Assembly: GCA_008933615.1 (NCBI GenBank)
Contig: WBUR01000005.1
Location: 55,613-119,612 of the forward strand
DNA length: 64,000 nucleotides
Origin: a bacterium
Lineage (GTDB): Bacteria; CLD3; SB21
Direction of reading: 5' to 3'
Shown here: positions 9,429 through 18,535 of the stretch, piece after piece
Numbering within the stretch: the first letter of the stretch is position 1
Layout of the letters: each line of letters starts with the position of its first letter
Translations under genes and position numbers: made by a program
Notes under the pieces: model-generated
What the model saw: the letters and a program-made list of their open reading frames with translations, nothing else
Databases searched by the model: none
Told to the model about the DNA's origin: nothing

Positions 9429-11741
9429 TCATTTTACGAAAATAAATTTCCGCATTCGAATGCTTCGTGATTGATCGTTGAAGGTAGCCATTACCCGGCA
9501 AAAATAAATTCCGCTACTAATTTCATTCCCAGAACCATCGCGGCCGTTCCATCTTAATGAGTGGATTCCCTCATTGAATTTTCCCGAATGCAAATTCAAA
9601 ATCTTTTGTCCAAGAATGTTATAAACCTCCGCACGGATTGTTGCTGGCTCTTTCAGAAAGAAAAATAATGACGTGGACCCATTAAACGGATTCGGATAAC
9701 TCTCATTAAGAACAAATTTGTCTAATAAACTGTAGTCAGTCTCTTTCGTCGAATCAAATCCCGTAAAATTAACTTTTAGAAATACGGATTGGGTATCCGC
9801 ATTACCCAAGGAATCCGATACTTGGAATGAGACCTTGAATTTTCCAATATCATCACGCGATGGCCGACCTTTTAGCAATCGATTGGTTGAATCATACGAT
9901 ATCCAATCTGGTTTCTCTATAAAACGAAACTGAAGACTATGACCATAGTAATTTACGGCCGATACCGGATAAGCCCACGTTTTATAGGTTGACAAGACCG
10001 TGTCAGGCTGAGAAATGATCTTGGTAACAACAAATCTGACACGAACCTCCATCGAAGTAGTGTCTAAGTCATTGCGAACGTACACACGAACTTTTTTAAG
10101 TTGCCCGTGACGCATCTCTTTAGGTTTGAAAGTATAAAAATAGCGATTGGATACAACAGTTCCATCCTCTGTCCAATAAGTCAACATTCGCTTTTTGTTA
10201 TAATCTTCTGACCTAATTTCAAACATAAGTGAATCACCAGGATGCACTTCATAATCGAGCTGCCTTGAAATTAAGGTGTCCTTATATACATAAGTCTGTT
10301 TTGGTTTGTTTGGATAAAATGCTACAATATCAGGAGGAAATCTATTGTCAATAAAATGATTTAGGACCGTTTTGGTGATTGATTGAACATTTCTGTCTTT
10401 AACTAATCCATGTGCCCAATTTGTAGTAGCTCCATTGAATGTAGCGCCGCCATTATCATTAAAAAAAATACCCATAGTTGCATAACCCCGGCGCGTGCCG
10501 TCAAAATTCATTGCAGGATGAATACCCAGTATTCTAAAACGGTAGGGTCCGATAAACCCTGATGGGAAACCATCGTTCCAATAAATTTTTTTATACCCAT
10601 CAGTTTCATATCCAACAATCGCGTTATCGCGACCTAACGTGTCGAGCGATAGTAGTTTTGTGTCTTCAAATATCCAATGACCCGCATTAAATATAACGTA
10701 ACCACCGTACCCGCTGTCGGCAGGCAAAATTCGAATATTATTATCTACGTAATTCACAACACCGCCTTCTTCCCAATTGACGCCGGTCAGCTTATTGGAG
10801 TATCGATTGAGCGGAGGATAAGGCCATCGGCCTGTCACAAGGCTGTCCTGTACGTGATAGAGAGGATCCAAAACCGGATCTTTATAACAAACTATCGTAT
10901 GAAAATCATTTTCATATCGCACCTGCGTCCAGCATGTGTTCCCGCTGAGTATAACGATTTTACCCCCTTGCGATAAGAAATACTCGGCCTTGTTTCGCAT
11001 TCCTATAGACCAGTATTCACTGTGCCCGACGATCAAAACAACTTTGTAACGATCTAAAATATTCTGTGTCGAATCCAAGTCCGTATCCGAACAGTAATCC
11101 ACTTTATATTTATTTTTTTCTAACCAGCTTCCGGCAATTGCTTCCCAGCCACTTTTTGGTGCGTACCGGTTCGGATCACGATTATACGGAACATCGGTAA
11201 AAAATCCGTCGCCCAAACCGCCGTAGGGCCTTTGAAATGACATTTTATAACACCTTTTGCCGGAAGTGGAATTATAATCGTAACCACTTTTCCCGCCAAA
11301 ATTGTTGTAGAGCTGATAGGTGTTGGTAGATATAACAAACAAAATGTCATTTTGCATTGCAGGGTTTTTTACAATAAAGATTACACGCTTCTTAATATTA
11401 GTTAATGTGGAAAATTCTCCGATGTACACGCCGCTTTTCCATGATGGAGGAATTACAAGAGACAGCGTCGTATCCCAGCCACATCCATACCAGTATGCGC
11501 TGTCTGGGACTGCCTGAATTTTTCCGACTACATTTGCAATAACCTGAATTGGATTTAGATCTACCTGAGGGTAATACAATTTCAATTCAAAAAGCGGTAT
11601 ATCAATCGAAATAGATACATATACGGTATCCCCAGGATAATAACTGACCTTATCCGTGTACCCGCCCAGTTTATCGATGAAACTGTTTTGAGCGGCAAGC
11701 GAACTGAAGGTTAATAACAGCACTGCTATAAGTTTTTTCAT
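9429..11741 (-). CDS. Secreted dimethylformamidase-beta-like protein with type IX sorting domain
   Basis: Translation from ATG 11741 gives about 770 residues starting with a clear signal peptide (MKKLIAVLLLTFSSLAAQ); an upstream in-frame ATG at 11801 would overlap the glycosyltransferase gene and bury this signal. The middle region (roughly 150-480) resembles the C-terminal domain of N,N-dimethylformamidase beta subunits: SFQRPYGGLG, YCSDTDLD, VGHSEYWS, GGKIVILSGNTCW and GATTNWAHGL. A cadherin/Ig-like domain follows, and the last 80 residues form a type A sorting domain (YPNPFN, VYNILGQ, SSGIYFCR, KFIFVK). It is presumably exported by a type IX system and attached at the surface. Substrate unknown; its place inside a glycan operon suggests a glycan-related job. 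Confidence 0.75.
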   Translation of the reverse strand: MKKLIAVLLLTFSSLAAQNSFIDKLGGYTDKVSYYPGDTVYVSISIDIPLFELKLYYPQVDLNPIQVIANVVGKIQAVPDSAYWYGCGWDTTLSLVIPPSWKSGVYIGEFSTLTNIKKRVIFIVKNPAMQNDILFVISTNTYQLYNNFGGKSGYDYNSTSGKRCYKMSFQRPYGGLGDGFFTDVPYNRDPNRYAPKSGWEAIAGSWLEKNKYKVDYCSDTDLDSTQNILDRYKVVLIVGHSEYWSIGMRNKAEYFLSQGGKIVILSGNTCWTQVRYENDFHTIVCYKDPVLDPLYHVQDSLVTGRWPYPPLNRYSNKLTGVNWEEGGVVNYVDNNIRILPADSGYGGYVIFNAGHWIFEDTKLLSLDTLGRDNAIVGYETDGYKKIYWNDGFPSGFIGPYRFRILGIHPAMNFDGTRRGYATMGIFFNDNGGATFNGATTNWAHGLVKDRNVQSITKTVLNHFIDNRFPPDIVAFYPNKPKQTYVYKDTLISRQLDYEVHPGDSLMFEIRSEDYNKKRMLTYWTEDGTVVSNRYFYTFKPKEMRHGQLKKVRVYVRNDLDTTSMEVRVRFVVTKIISQPDTVLSTYKTWAYPVSAVNYYGHSLQFRFIEKPDWISYDSTNRLLKGRPSRDDIGKFKVSFQVSDSLGNADTQSVFLKVNFTGFDSTKETDYSLLDKFVLNESYPNPFNGSTSLFFFLKEPATIRAEVYNILGQKILNLHSGKFNEGIHSLRWNGRDGSGNEISSGIYFCRVMATFNDQSRSIRMRKFIFVK

Positions 11742-11760
11742 AAAAAAATCAAGTAAAAGA

Positions 11761-12678
11761 TTAGGATTGTGTTTGCAAGGCTTTCCATTTCCTATGCACA
11801 TACAACCACGTTCGCGCCGGACTTAAGAGCATTGCTCCGAAAAGACTTAGGTACCCTGAAATAAATTGCTGATTCAGTAGTTTTGTAATGCCGGCTCGGT
11901 ATAAAACAACCGCTGCTATATCGAAGGATAATAATATTCTTGAAAAGAATTTCTCTTGATATTTATTTTGTGGATATTTTTCTTTGTAAATAGATGCGTA
12001 TTTTCTTCGGATGACCTCATATTGAGATTGTGGTTTAATCAGATTTTTTGCAGTCACACTATTTGTATGGAGCCTTATGGAATACAAAATATCCGGTAAG
12101 TTGGCCAACTCCCCCTTCAATCCCATATTAAAAAATAATTCGTAATCTTCCGCGGGCCAAGTATGATATCCTCCTACCTCTTTTATGGCTGCCGTTCGAG
12201 CCAAAAAAGTAGGATTGATCAAAGCGCTGCGACGGCGTAACATTGCCTGAATTATCAAATTGTTTTTTGTTGGCATATGTACGGGCCAGCCTTCGCGTTG
12301 TCCATCCGCAGACAAATGCATAGCGGATGTCCCTACCAAAACACATTTCGGATGATCTTTTAGATATCTAACCTGAAGCTCGTATTTCTCCGGGTGACAC
12401 CGGTCATCGGCATCCATACGTGCAACAAATTCCGTGTCGACAGACTGCAATGCTTTATTGAACGAGACGACAACTCCGAGGTTATCTTGTTCGATCAGGC
12501 GAATACGGGGATCGGACAAAGTACGAAAATAGTCTGCTGAAGCATCTGTCGATCCGTCATTAATGATTATGATCGAAAGATCTTTGAATGTTTGTGCAAG
12601 TATAGAATCAACGGCCTCCTTGACATAAGGCCAGGCATTGTAGGAAGGTAAAATTACCGTAAGTAGCGGGGTTCCCAT
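11761..12678 (-). CDS. Glycosyltransferase family 2
   Basis: The 305-residue protein has the GT-A nucleotide-sugar fold: ILPSYNAWPYV near the N-terminus, INDGSTD (39-45) and a metal-binding DADD (89-92). A further acidic motif, AEDYELF, follows in the acceptor region and could supply the base. The last 60 residues contain hydrophobic stretches that may dock it at the inner membrane. It should add one sugar to the lipid-linked repeat unit; the donor cannot be predicted. It sits 16 bp downstream of the family 4 glycosyltransferase gene. Confidence 0.88.
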   Translation of the reverse strand: MGTPLLTVILPSYNAWPYVKEAVDSILAQTFKDLSIIIINDGSTDASADYFRTLSDPRIRLIEQDNLGVVVSFNKALQSVDTEFVARMDADDRCHPEKYELQVRYLKDHPKCVLVGTSAMHLSADGQREGWPVHMPTKNNLIIQAMLRRRSALINPTFLARTAAIKEVGGYHTWPAEDYELFFNMGLKGELANLPDILYSIRLHTNSVTAKNLIKPQSQYEVIRRKYASIYKEKYPQNKYQEKFFSRILLSFDIAAVVLYRAGITKLLNQQFISGYLSLFGAMLLSPARTWLYVHRKWKALQTQS

Positions 12679-12694
12679 TTCAACAACTTCAATT

Positions 12695-13831
12695 CTAAAT
12701 CAATACCGAACGGATAGCATCTGTATACCCTTTGGCCATTTGGTCATAATCCCAGCGGCTTATTCGCTCTTTAATATAAGTCTCCATCTTTAAATGTAAG
12801 CTTTCATCGGTTAAGATGCAACGTATCCCTTCTGCCAGCTTTTCAGAATTTTTTTCCGGGACAATAAATCCGGTTTTACCGTCCTCCAAAAGACCCCCAA
12901 CAGCGGCACCTACGGCGTCCGTTGCCACTACTGGGCAACCCTGATTCATTGCTTCGTTAATGACCAAACCCCACGTTTCCTTTACCATTTTAGTGGTAAC
13001 AGACGGCAATACAAATACGTCGCCGATTGCATAGTAGCGATACAGTTCAGAATTTAACACATAGTCGACAAGAAAAACATCCTGTATGCCTTGTTCACGG
13101 ATCTCCTTTACAATTTGTACTTTGTAAGTGCCGTCTCCAACAATTAGCAAAGCTGCGTCTACACTTTGCTTCAATTTAACATACGCCTCCACCAAATATT
13201 CAAGCCCTTTCTCAGGAGAAATACGGCCCACGTATAAGATCACTTTCTTGTCCCCTATTCCCAATCTTTTTCTTATCAATTTTTTTTCTTCAGAATCGAC
13301 GGGTTTATTGAACAAAGCATTATTGACAGCCAAAAAACCTACGAATATCTTATTCGGTTTTACGCCGAGCTCGATAAGATATTTTTTGACATGCTCACCG
13401 TAAACGATCACTGCGTCTGAATGCGTATAGATATACCGGACTAGAGGAAAGGTAAGGCGATGCACCAAACTGCCGGGATGCATCCATAGCCCTGTCACTA
13501 AAATAAAAGGTCTCCCCAGCAACCGAGCAATGAGGTACGTAACAGGCAAAACAAATTTACCATTGATGCATTTGATAAAAACGGAATAGCCCCCGAGAAA
13601 CAGCCTTGACGGGAGGCCTGAAGTAATGAGAAGTCCTCTGAGCATATTAAATCCCCTTAATTGTATTGCATTAAAACGGCCGAATCCCCGATCGTGTTTT
13701 TTTTCAGCATACCATTCGTTCCCTTCTGAAAAAAAATAAAAGTCTGCATTGTGCTGAGACGCTATTTTTTCATATAACCCGACACGATAATGACTGCAAA
13801 CGTTCGTAATGTAAGCTATTTTCGATGTCAT
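12695..13831 (-). CDS. Glycosyltransferase family 4
   Basis: This is a GT-B fold transferase of 378 residues when read from ATG 13831, chosen because GAGGAA lies 11 nt upstream and the codon follows the methyltransferase stop directly; the frame stays open to 13903. The C-terminal half carries ILYVGRISPEKGLEYL and the retaining-GT EX7E-type block around KETWGLVINEAMNQG, followed by PVVATDAVGA, all typical of glycosyl transferases group 1. The N-terminal half has hydrophobic patches for membrane association. Donor and acceptor are unknown; it belongs to the repeat-unit assembly set. Confidence 0.9.
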   Translation of the reverse strand: MTSKIAYITNVCSHYRVGLYEKIASQHNADFYFFSEGNEWYAEKKHDRGFGRFNAIQLRGFNMLRGLLITSGLPSRLFLGGYSVFIKCINGKFVLPVTYLIARLLGRPFILVTGLWMHPGSLVHRLTFPLVRYIYTHSDAVIVYGEHVKKYLIELGVKPNKIFVGFLAVNNALFNKPVDSEEKKLIRKRLGIGDKKVILYVGRISPEKGLEYLVEAYVKLKQSVDAALLIVGDGTYKVQIVKEIREQGIQDVFLVDYVLNSELYRYYAIGDVFVLPSVTTKMVKETWGLVINEAMNQGCPVVATDAVGAAVGGLLEDGKTGFIVPEKNSEKLAEGIRCILTDESLHLKMETYIKERISRWDYDQMAKGYTDAIRSVLI

Positions 13832-13833
13832 GC

Positions 13834-14517
13834 CTAAGGCTTCCTCGCATGAATAATTATACTGTCTCCCAAAGTCATAGGTATGACCAGGGCAGGAATC
13901 CACAATTTATTTTTGATGTGGATACCATCTGTACGCTCAAGAACAATGTCGAAACCAGCACGTTTGAGCAAGGATGATAAAACTCTAAAATTAAAATCGT
14001 GAATGTGTCCATGACCTTGAGGCGCTACTTCGTCGATACCATACATCAAATCGGCATGGGATGCCAATGCCGGGATACCTCCGAAAAACCACTTAATGCG
14101 TCTCAATGCAGAAACCATATTGGGCGTGCTGATTAACAAACTGCCGCCTGATTTTAGAACTCGAAAGATTTCAGAAGTAAATTGCCGGCTCGTGTACAGA
14201 TGTTCAATAATATCACCTGCGATACAGATATCGAGATAATTACTTTCCATGTTGAATGGTTCTTCAAGATTCATCAGTATGTCCGGCATATTCTCTGGAT
14301 TAACATCTACATTCAGTACTCGGTTAGCGCTTGTATCCACGCCTTCGGATATCGCATAATTTGCTTGTCTTCCTATGATGTTCTCCTTGAGTTTATTAAT
14401 GGATTGCGCCCCAAAATCAGCAATAACTAAACCGTGCCTCCCACTGACTAAATGGTGAAGCATCGATCGCATAATAAGTCGGCGGGATTGATTATAACGT
14501 TCTCCCCATGGAATCAT
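13834..14517 (-). CDS. Class I SAM-dependent methyltransferase
   Basis: The 227-residue protein has the later motifs of a Methyltransf_11-type domain: AGDIIEHLYTSRQF, then FRVLKSGGSLLISTPN. Motif I is atypical (IADFGAQS instead of the usual glycine-rich D-x-G-x-G). The C-terminal FDIVLERTDGIH and a hydrophobic tail are common in lipid- or sugar-methylating members of glycan clusters. It most likely methylates a sugar of the repeat unit. It is packed between two glycosyltransferases. Confidence 0.8.
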   Translation of the reverse strand: MIPWGERYNQSRRLIMRSMLHHLVSGRHGLVIADFGAQSINKLKENIIGRQANYAISEGVDTSANRVLNVDVNPENMPDILMNLEEPFNMESNYLDICIAGDIIEHLYTSRQFTSEIFRVLKSGGSLLISTPNMVSALRRIKWFFGGIPALASHADLMYGIDEVAPQGHGHIHDFNFRVLSSLLKRAGFDIVLERTDGIHIKNKLWIPALVIPMTLGDSIIIHARKP

Positions 14518-14532
14518 TTCTTTATCCTTATT

Positions 14533-15387
14533 CTAATTAACAGATATCCAGTCTATTAAGTATCCAAATATTCTCCTAATTGACCCGGTTACTAAAAAGA
14601 AGAGTAAATACCTTTTGGGGCAATTACGCCGCGCATACAACCAGAATATTCTTAGGTTACCTCCGCCTTTGATACCAAATAAGTGGTTATAGTAACTTTT
14701 CCAACTTTTATTTTTACGGTTTTGCGCGTCTCCGCTTGCACGTGGAAATACAAATATTATGGCATCATAATTACAATATATCTTATAGCCAGATCTATAA
14801 GCACGATGCGTAAAATCATAATCGGCCGCTAATTGAGGAAAAGATTCAGAAGAATACATTCCGGTTTTTCTGAATACTTCTGATGGAATGAGCAATCCTC
14901 TACCCGGAAAATGAAACACCTCATGAAGGCCTCTATAGTCCTCGGGTTTAAGCACATCTATTAAATAAGTGGAACTTGCCGTTTTCCAATTGATTATTTC
15001 GCCACCGAAAAATGGTTGCTTATTATCTGCATCTACCGCAAATGCCCCTAACAAAGCCGTAGGATATTTTTCAGCCCAAAACATCATTTTTTGTAAGAAG
15101 TCTTCAGATGCAATGGTATCATCATTAAGAGTTAGAATATAATCAGCATTCTCGCGAAGCGCATATTCCACACCGAGATTGGTCGCGCGTGACCACCAAA
15201 GGTTACCGTCACCCTGCAGTACGATCACAGACGGAAAGTCTTTTCGGATCATCTCGCCTGTGCCGTCCGTAGAACCGTCGTCAATAATGATGACTTTAAA
15301 ATCCTTGTATGATTGTGCGAATAGCGATTCCAGGCAACTATGTGTAAACTGCTTGCGGTTGTGAACGGCAATAATAATATAAATCAT
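14533..15387 (-). CDS. Glycosyltransferase family 2
   Basis: GT-A family transferase of 284 residues. IDDGSTDGTGEM and TLNDDT supply the nucleotide- and metal-binding motifs, and GDGNLWWSRATNLG is the block common in rhamnosyl/galactosyl-type GT2 enzymes of O-antigen loci. LAADYDFTHRAYRSG is the acceptor-side acidic motif. I chose ATG 15387, which has AAGG 5 nt upstream and follows the previous gene's TAA by one base; a further in-frame ATG at 15399 would overlap that gene. The C-terminus is basic and hydrophobic, suggesting membrane contact. Confidence 0.88.
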   Translation of the reverse strand: MIYIIIAVHNRKQFTHSCLESLFAQSYKDFKVIIIDDGSTDGTGEMIRKDFPSVIVLQGDGNLWWSRATNLGVEYALRENADYILTLNDDTIASEDFLQKMMFWAEKYPTALLGAFAVDADNKQPFFGGEIINWKTASSTYLIDVLKPEDYRGLHEVFHFPGRGLLIPSEVFRKTGMYSSESFPQLAADYDFTHRAYRSGYKIYCNYDAIIFVFPRASGDAQNRKNKSWKSYYNHLFGIKGGGNLRIFWLYARRNCPKRYLLFFLVTGSIRRIFGYLIDWISVN

Positions 15388-15388
15388 C

Positions 15389-16693
15389 TTACCTTGCATC
15401 GGTAACCCCGGTCATCGTTTTGCCCTTAATTGCCGCTAATCCCAGTCCCACAAACAGCCATGAAAGATGCTCAAATCCATATACTAATCCATAGACATTG
15501 ATGACTAATAGATAACCCAAAGCCAAAACTACATATCCTTTTTCAATATGTAGAAAATCCCCGCAGGTTTCAACGGCGCGATAAAGAATTTTCCCAATGC
15601 GAAGCACGTACCACAAGTATAGAATTAATCCTATAACGCCGAGCTTCACGAGCGTCATGATATAAATGCTATGCGGAAAAAGATTCATTCCTTCTGTGGT
15701 TCCGGGCATCGTTATGGCCTCCCAATGTCCGCCGAAGCCAATCCCTGCAAGAGGATATTGTAGGATCACTTCAAACGCATTGATCCATATGGCTACACGC
15801 CATGCCGACGTGGGATCTTCCTCATAATCAACGTAAGCAATACTTCTTTCTGATATGTATCCGACAAGATCCATTCTATTTTTTTCAAGTATCATTGATA
15901 CTAAAACTAGTGTAACGACCAATGGAATCGCTAGTTTAAATATTTTTGAAACTCTTAACTCTTTAATAAAAAATAAAAATGCGACGAAAACAACCAGGCA
16001 CAACCAAACGGAGCGATGACTGTCCACGATAACTAAAAGAAATACCGGAAACGATAATGCGAACGTCTGCAGTAAATTCTTTGACATTAATCCGTATTTC
16101 TGAAAAATTATATAGGCCAAGAAAGCCTCGGACATAGCTAGGGACACGCTTGAATGCATAAACCTATTTTCCGGTCCGTAATCCCAACCAGTCATAATCC
16201 CAGTAAAAATGGTCATCGCGAGTACGGAATAAATAACAAACAGGCTTAGAATGGGCAACAAGTCCCTGCGCTTTTTTTCTGTATCAAAGTTCACCAAAAC
16301 GTAAAAAAGGGAGATCAACATGAAATAACGTCCACGAAATTCACCCGGAGACGAAAGACCGTATGTAGTCACGTTGCGCGCAATTTCTATAAGCAACCAT
16401 AAAAGAAAAGCAAGTGAAGGGAAGGCTATTATTCTAAGAAATCTGCGTAGGCCCTTCGTTCGAAGGATCTTTATTGCAATGACACATGCCATACCAATAA
16501 TAAAAACGTCGACGGCATTGAAGCCACCTCCAATAGCGGTATCATAAAATTCATAGTCAAACCTCTCGGAAAAGGCTCTTGGAAAAACCCCAAATACAAT
16601 ATATCCTATTACCGTTAGTTTTGGAAAATAATAACTGACTAGAATAGCGCTGATCAGCGCCAATGGAAGCGATATCAAAATAAACGGGTCCAA
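15389..16693 (-). CDS. O-antigen ligase / Wzy-type polymerase family membrane protein
   Basis: The 434-residue protein has about ten to twelve hydrophobic segments and a large loop containing GIGFGGHWEAI and LFPHSIYIMTLVKLG, the His-containing signature of the Wzy_C family. Members either polymerise repeat units in the periplasm (Wzy) or ligate glycans to a carrier (WaaL). As the only such protein in a Wzx/Wzz/Wza locus it is most likely the polymerase, but the two roles cannot be separated from sequence alone. It is followed almost immediately by a glycosyltransferase gene. Confidence 0.82.
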   Translation of the reverse strand: MDPFILISLPLALISAILVSYYFPKLTVIGYIVFGVFPRAFSERFDYEFYDTAIGGGFNAVDVFIIGMACVIAIKILRTKGLRRFLRIIAFPSLAFLLWLLIEIARNVTTYGLSSPGEFRGRYFMLISLFYVLVNFDTEKKRRDLLPILSLFVIYSVLAMTIFTGIMTGWDYGPENRFMHSSVSLAMSEAFLAYIIFQKYGLMSKNLLQTFALSFPVFLLVIVDSHRSVWLCLVVFVAFLFFIKELRVSKIFKLAIPLVVTLVLVSMILEKNRMDLVGYISERSIAYVDYEEDPTSAWRVAIWINAFEVILQYPLAGIGFGGHWEAITMPGTTEGMNLFPHSIYIMTLVKLGVIGLILYLWYVLRIGKILYRAVETCGDFLHIEKGYVVLALGYLLVINVYGLVYGFEHLSWLFVGLGLAAIKGKTMTGVTDAR

Positions 16694-16697
16694 GATC

Positions 16698-17453
16698 TCA
16701 TCCTTTTATTTTAGAAAACAGTCCGTCGATCTGCAATACTTCTCCCGTTTCCGGATGTTTCAGCGAGTCATATGGGCCACGAAAAATAAAACCTTTGTCG
16801 CGCAAATAATCATTTATGTCATCGAAAAGCGCTTGCCCTTTATACAAAGATCTAAAGGACATTTCGCATAGGATATGATCTGAAATCAGCAGGGTTTTTT
16901 CTGCCCCTTCCAAGACATATTTTTCGTATCCTTGTACGTCTATTTTTATCAACAGAGGTCGTTTCAATACCCGTTCAGCGAGAACGTCGTCAAGACAAAC
17001 TGTTTGAATTTCTTCCAAAGACTCCCCGGCGGTATAAGGGAAAGCTTCTTTATGAAGATTTTCCATCTCCAGAAGAGAACTTGAATAATGGTATTCGCTG
17101 CGATGAATGACCGTTTTTTCATTTTTAGCGCCCACGGCTACATTGAAGCATTCCAGCTCCTTTATATTTTTTTCTAACTCTATAAGTTTAAGAAAACAAC
17201 TTTTCAACGGCTCGAATGCAAGAATTAATGCATCCGGAAATAAGAAATGAGCTGTTTTTGAAAACATTCCTGTATTGGCTCCAATATCCAGGATGGATTG
17301 AGGGTTTATTCCGACTTTTTTGACATGATATAACATTTGATACGTACCAAAATAGCAACCGGCTTTTCGCGCATGATAAGACCCCGGTGTATCTAAGAGG
17401 ATTTCGATTTTTCGGATTCGGTCGAGTAATCTGTTTTTTAGTTTATCCTTCAT
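16698..17453 (-). CDS. FkbM family methyltransferase
   Basis: The 251-residue protein contains SILDIGANTGMFS (SAM-binding motif I), FEPLKSCFLKL, and the family hallmark LLIKIDVQGYEKYVLEGAE, followed by LCEMSFRSLYKGQ. FkbM proteins are O-methyltransferases and are common in polysaccharide clusters, where they cap or decorate sugars. It lies 11 bp after the CgeB-like glycosyltransferase gene and 4 bp before the polymerase gene. It is one of two FkbM-type genes in the locus. Confidence 0.88.
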   Translation of the reverse strand: MKDKLKNRLLDRIRKIEILLDTPGSYHARKAGCYFGTYQMLYHVKKVGINPQSILDIGANTGMFSKTAHFLFPDALILAFEPLKSCFLKLIELEKNIKELECFNVAVGAKNEKTVIHRSEYHYSSSLLEMENLHKEAFPYTAGESLEEIQTVCLDDVLAERVLKRPLLIKIDVQGYEKYVLEGAEKTLLISDHILCEMSFRSLYKGQALFDDINDYLRDKGFIFRGPYDSLKHPETGEVLQIDGLFSKIKG

Positions 17454-17464
17454 CTTGAGCTTTT

Positions 17465-18535
17465 TTATCTGAGTTTAATTCCTTTTTCTTTTAGATACAG
17501 ACGTTGTTGGTATAGACTTTTCAATGTATTGACCAGTTTTTCCATCCGAATAGTTTCAGTATAATTGTTTCGTACCCATTCCGCTCCGCGCTCACCTAAA
17601 GCAATCAATTCTTTTTTCGGCCAACTTAACAACAGCCTGCAAAGCGAAACAGCTTCATCCGGTGTCTTGAAAAGCATACAATGTTCTCCATGGGAAAAAA
17701 GATTTTCCAGACCGGGCTGAGCGCTGCACACATGAGCAACTTTTGACAATAGAGCGATAGGAAGCCGGTCGGAAAAATAATTTTCATAATTTGGAAAGTG
17801 ACCCTGACCAACACTGAGCCAACTGGAACGTAAGATATTCTCCTGTTCGCCAAAAGGTACCACACCCTGGTTACCAAGATAATTTTCCCACCCGCGCCCA
17901 AATAATCCAAATTTTTTTCCGAAAACATCATAGAGATTTCGAGCCAGAATCTCACGCTCCCTGATACCGGGCATAGACCGGAACGGGATGCGAGACGGAT
18001 GGCGATTTGCTAACATGATAACATCAAATTTTCTTTCTAAATCCGGCGTCCATGGCTTCCCAAATTGAACCGTGTCCGCCGCTTCAGGTAAAAACTGAAC
18101 GTTTCTGCACCCCGCATTTCGAAATCGATTGGCGAAACTTCCCGCAGCTACAAGAAAAACGACATCACAAAATTTACTGAACTGCAATACTGATTCGGGA
18201 AGCGGTTTTCTTACATATCCGTATACATCTCTTTCGTCGTACGCCAAGACGGGGGGAATATCATACAAGGACTTTATCTTTTCAACAAAAGCTTGCGGTA
18301 TGACATGGTACTTTCCAAGATGGGCAACAAGCAGGACGTGTGGCTGAAACTCAATGACAATATCGTACAGGCTTTCTAAGGTTTTATTCCATGACCCGAG
18401 TTTTTTTTCCTCAACGTAAAATGAGAATGGACAATATGACTCCAGTTGTCCCGATTTTACCAATCCTTCCATAGCAGATCTGTAACCGACCTGATAACCG
18501 TCCGTTGGCTCATTTACTAAATATAAAATCCTCAT
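17465..18535 (-). CDS. CgeB-like glycosyltransferase
   Basis: This 356-residue protein resembles CgeB-type GT-B glycosyltransferases. The C-terminal half has FGLFGRGWENY, VVPFGEQENILRSSWLSVGQGHFPNYENYFSDRLP in outline, then LENLFSHGEHCMLFKTPDEA and a final helix. The N-terminal half contains VLLVAHLGKYH and VVFLVAAGSFANRF. Such proteins act on lipid-linked or surface glycans; specificity unknown. Its ATG overlaps the stop of the first flippase by one base (TAATG), indicating translational coupling. Confidence 0.75.
   Translation of the reverse strand: MRILYLVNEPTDGYQVGYRSAMEGLVKSGQLESYCPFSFYVEEKKLGSWNKTLESLYDIVIEFQPHVLLVAHLGKYHVIPQAFVEKIKSLYDIPPVLAYDERDVYGYVRKPLPESVLQFSKFCDVVFLVAAGSFANRFRNAGCRNVQFLPEAADTVQFGKPWTPDLERKFDVIMLANRHPSRIPFRSMPGIREREILARNLYDVFGKKFGLFGRGWENYLGNQGVVPFGEQENILRSSWLSVGQGHFPNYENYFSDRLPIALLSKVAHVCSAQPGLENLFSHGEHCMLFKTPDEAVSLCRLLLSWPKKELIALGERGAEWVRNNYTETIRMEKLVNTLKSLYQQRLYLKEKGIKLR

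Noticed and set aside
9251..9445. 64-codon plus-strand frame in the gap above the WecG-type gene
   Set aside because: No ribosome binding site or domain; it runs into the secreted protein gene on the other strand.
11742..11801. Upstream start of the dimethylformamidase-like gene
   Set aside because: It would overlap the glycosyltransferase gene by 41 bp and put 20 polar residues before an obvious signal peptide.
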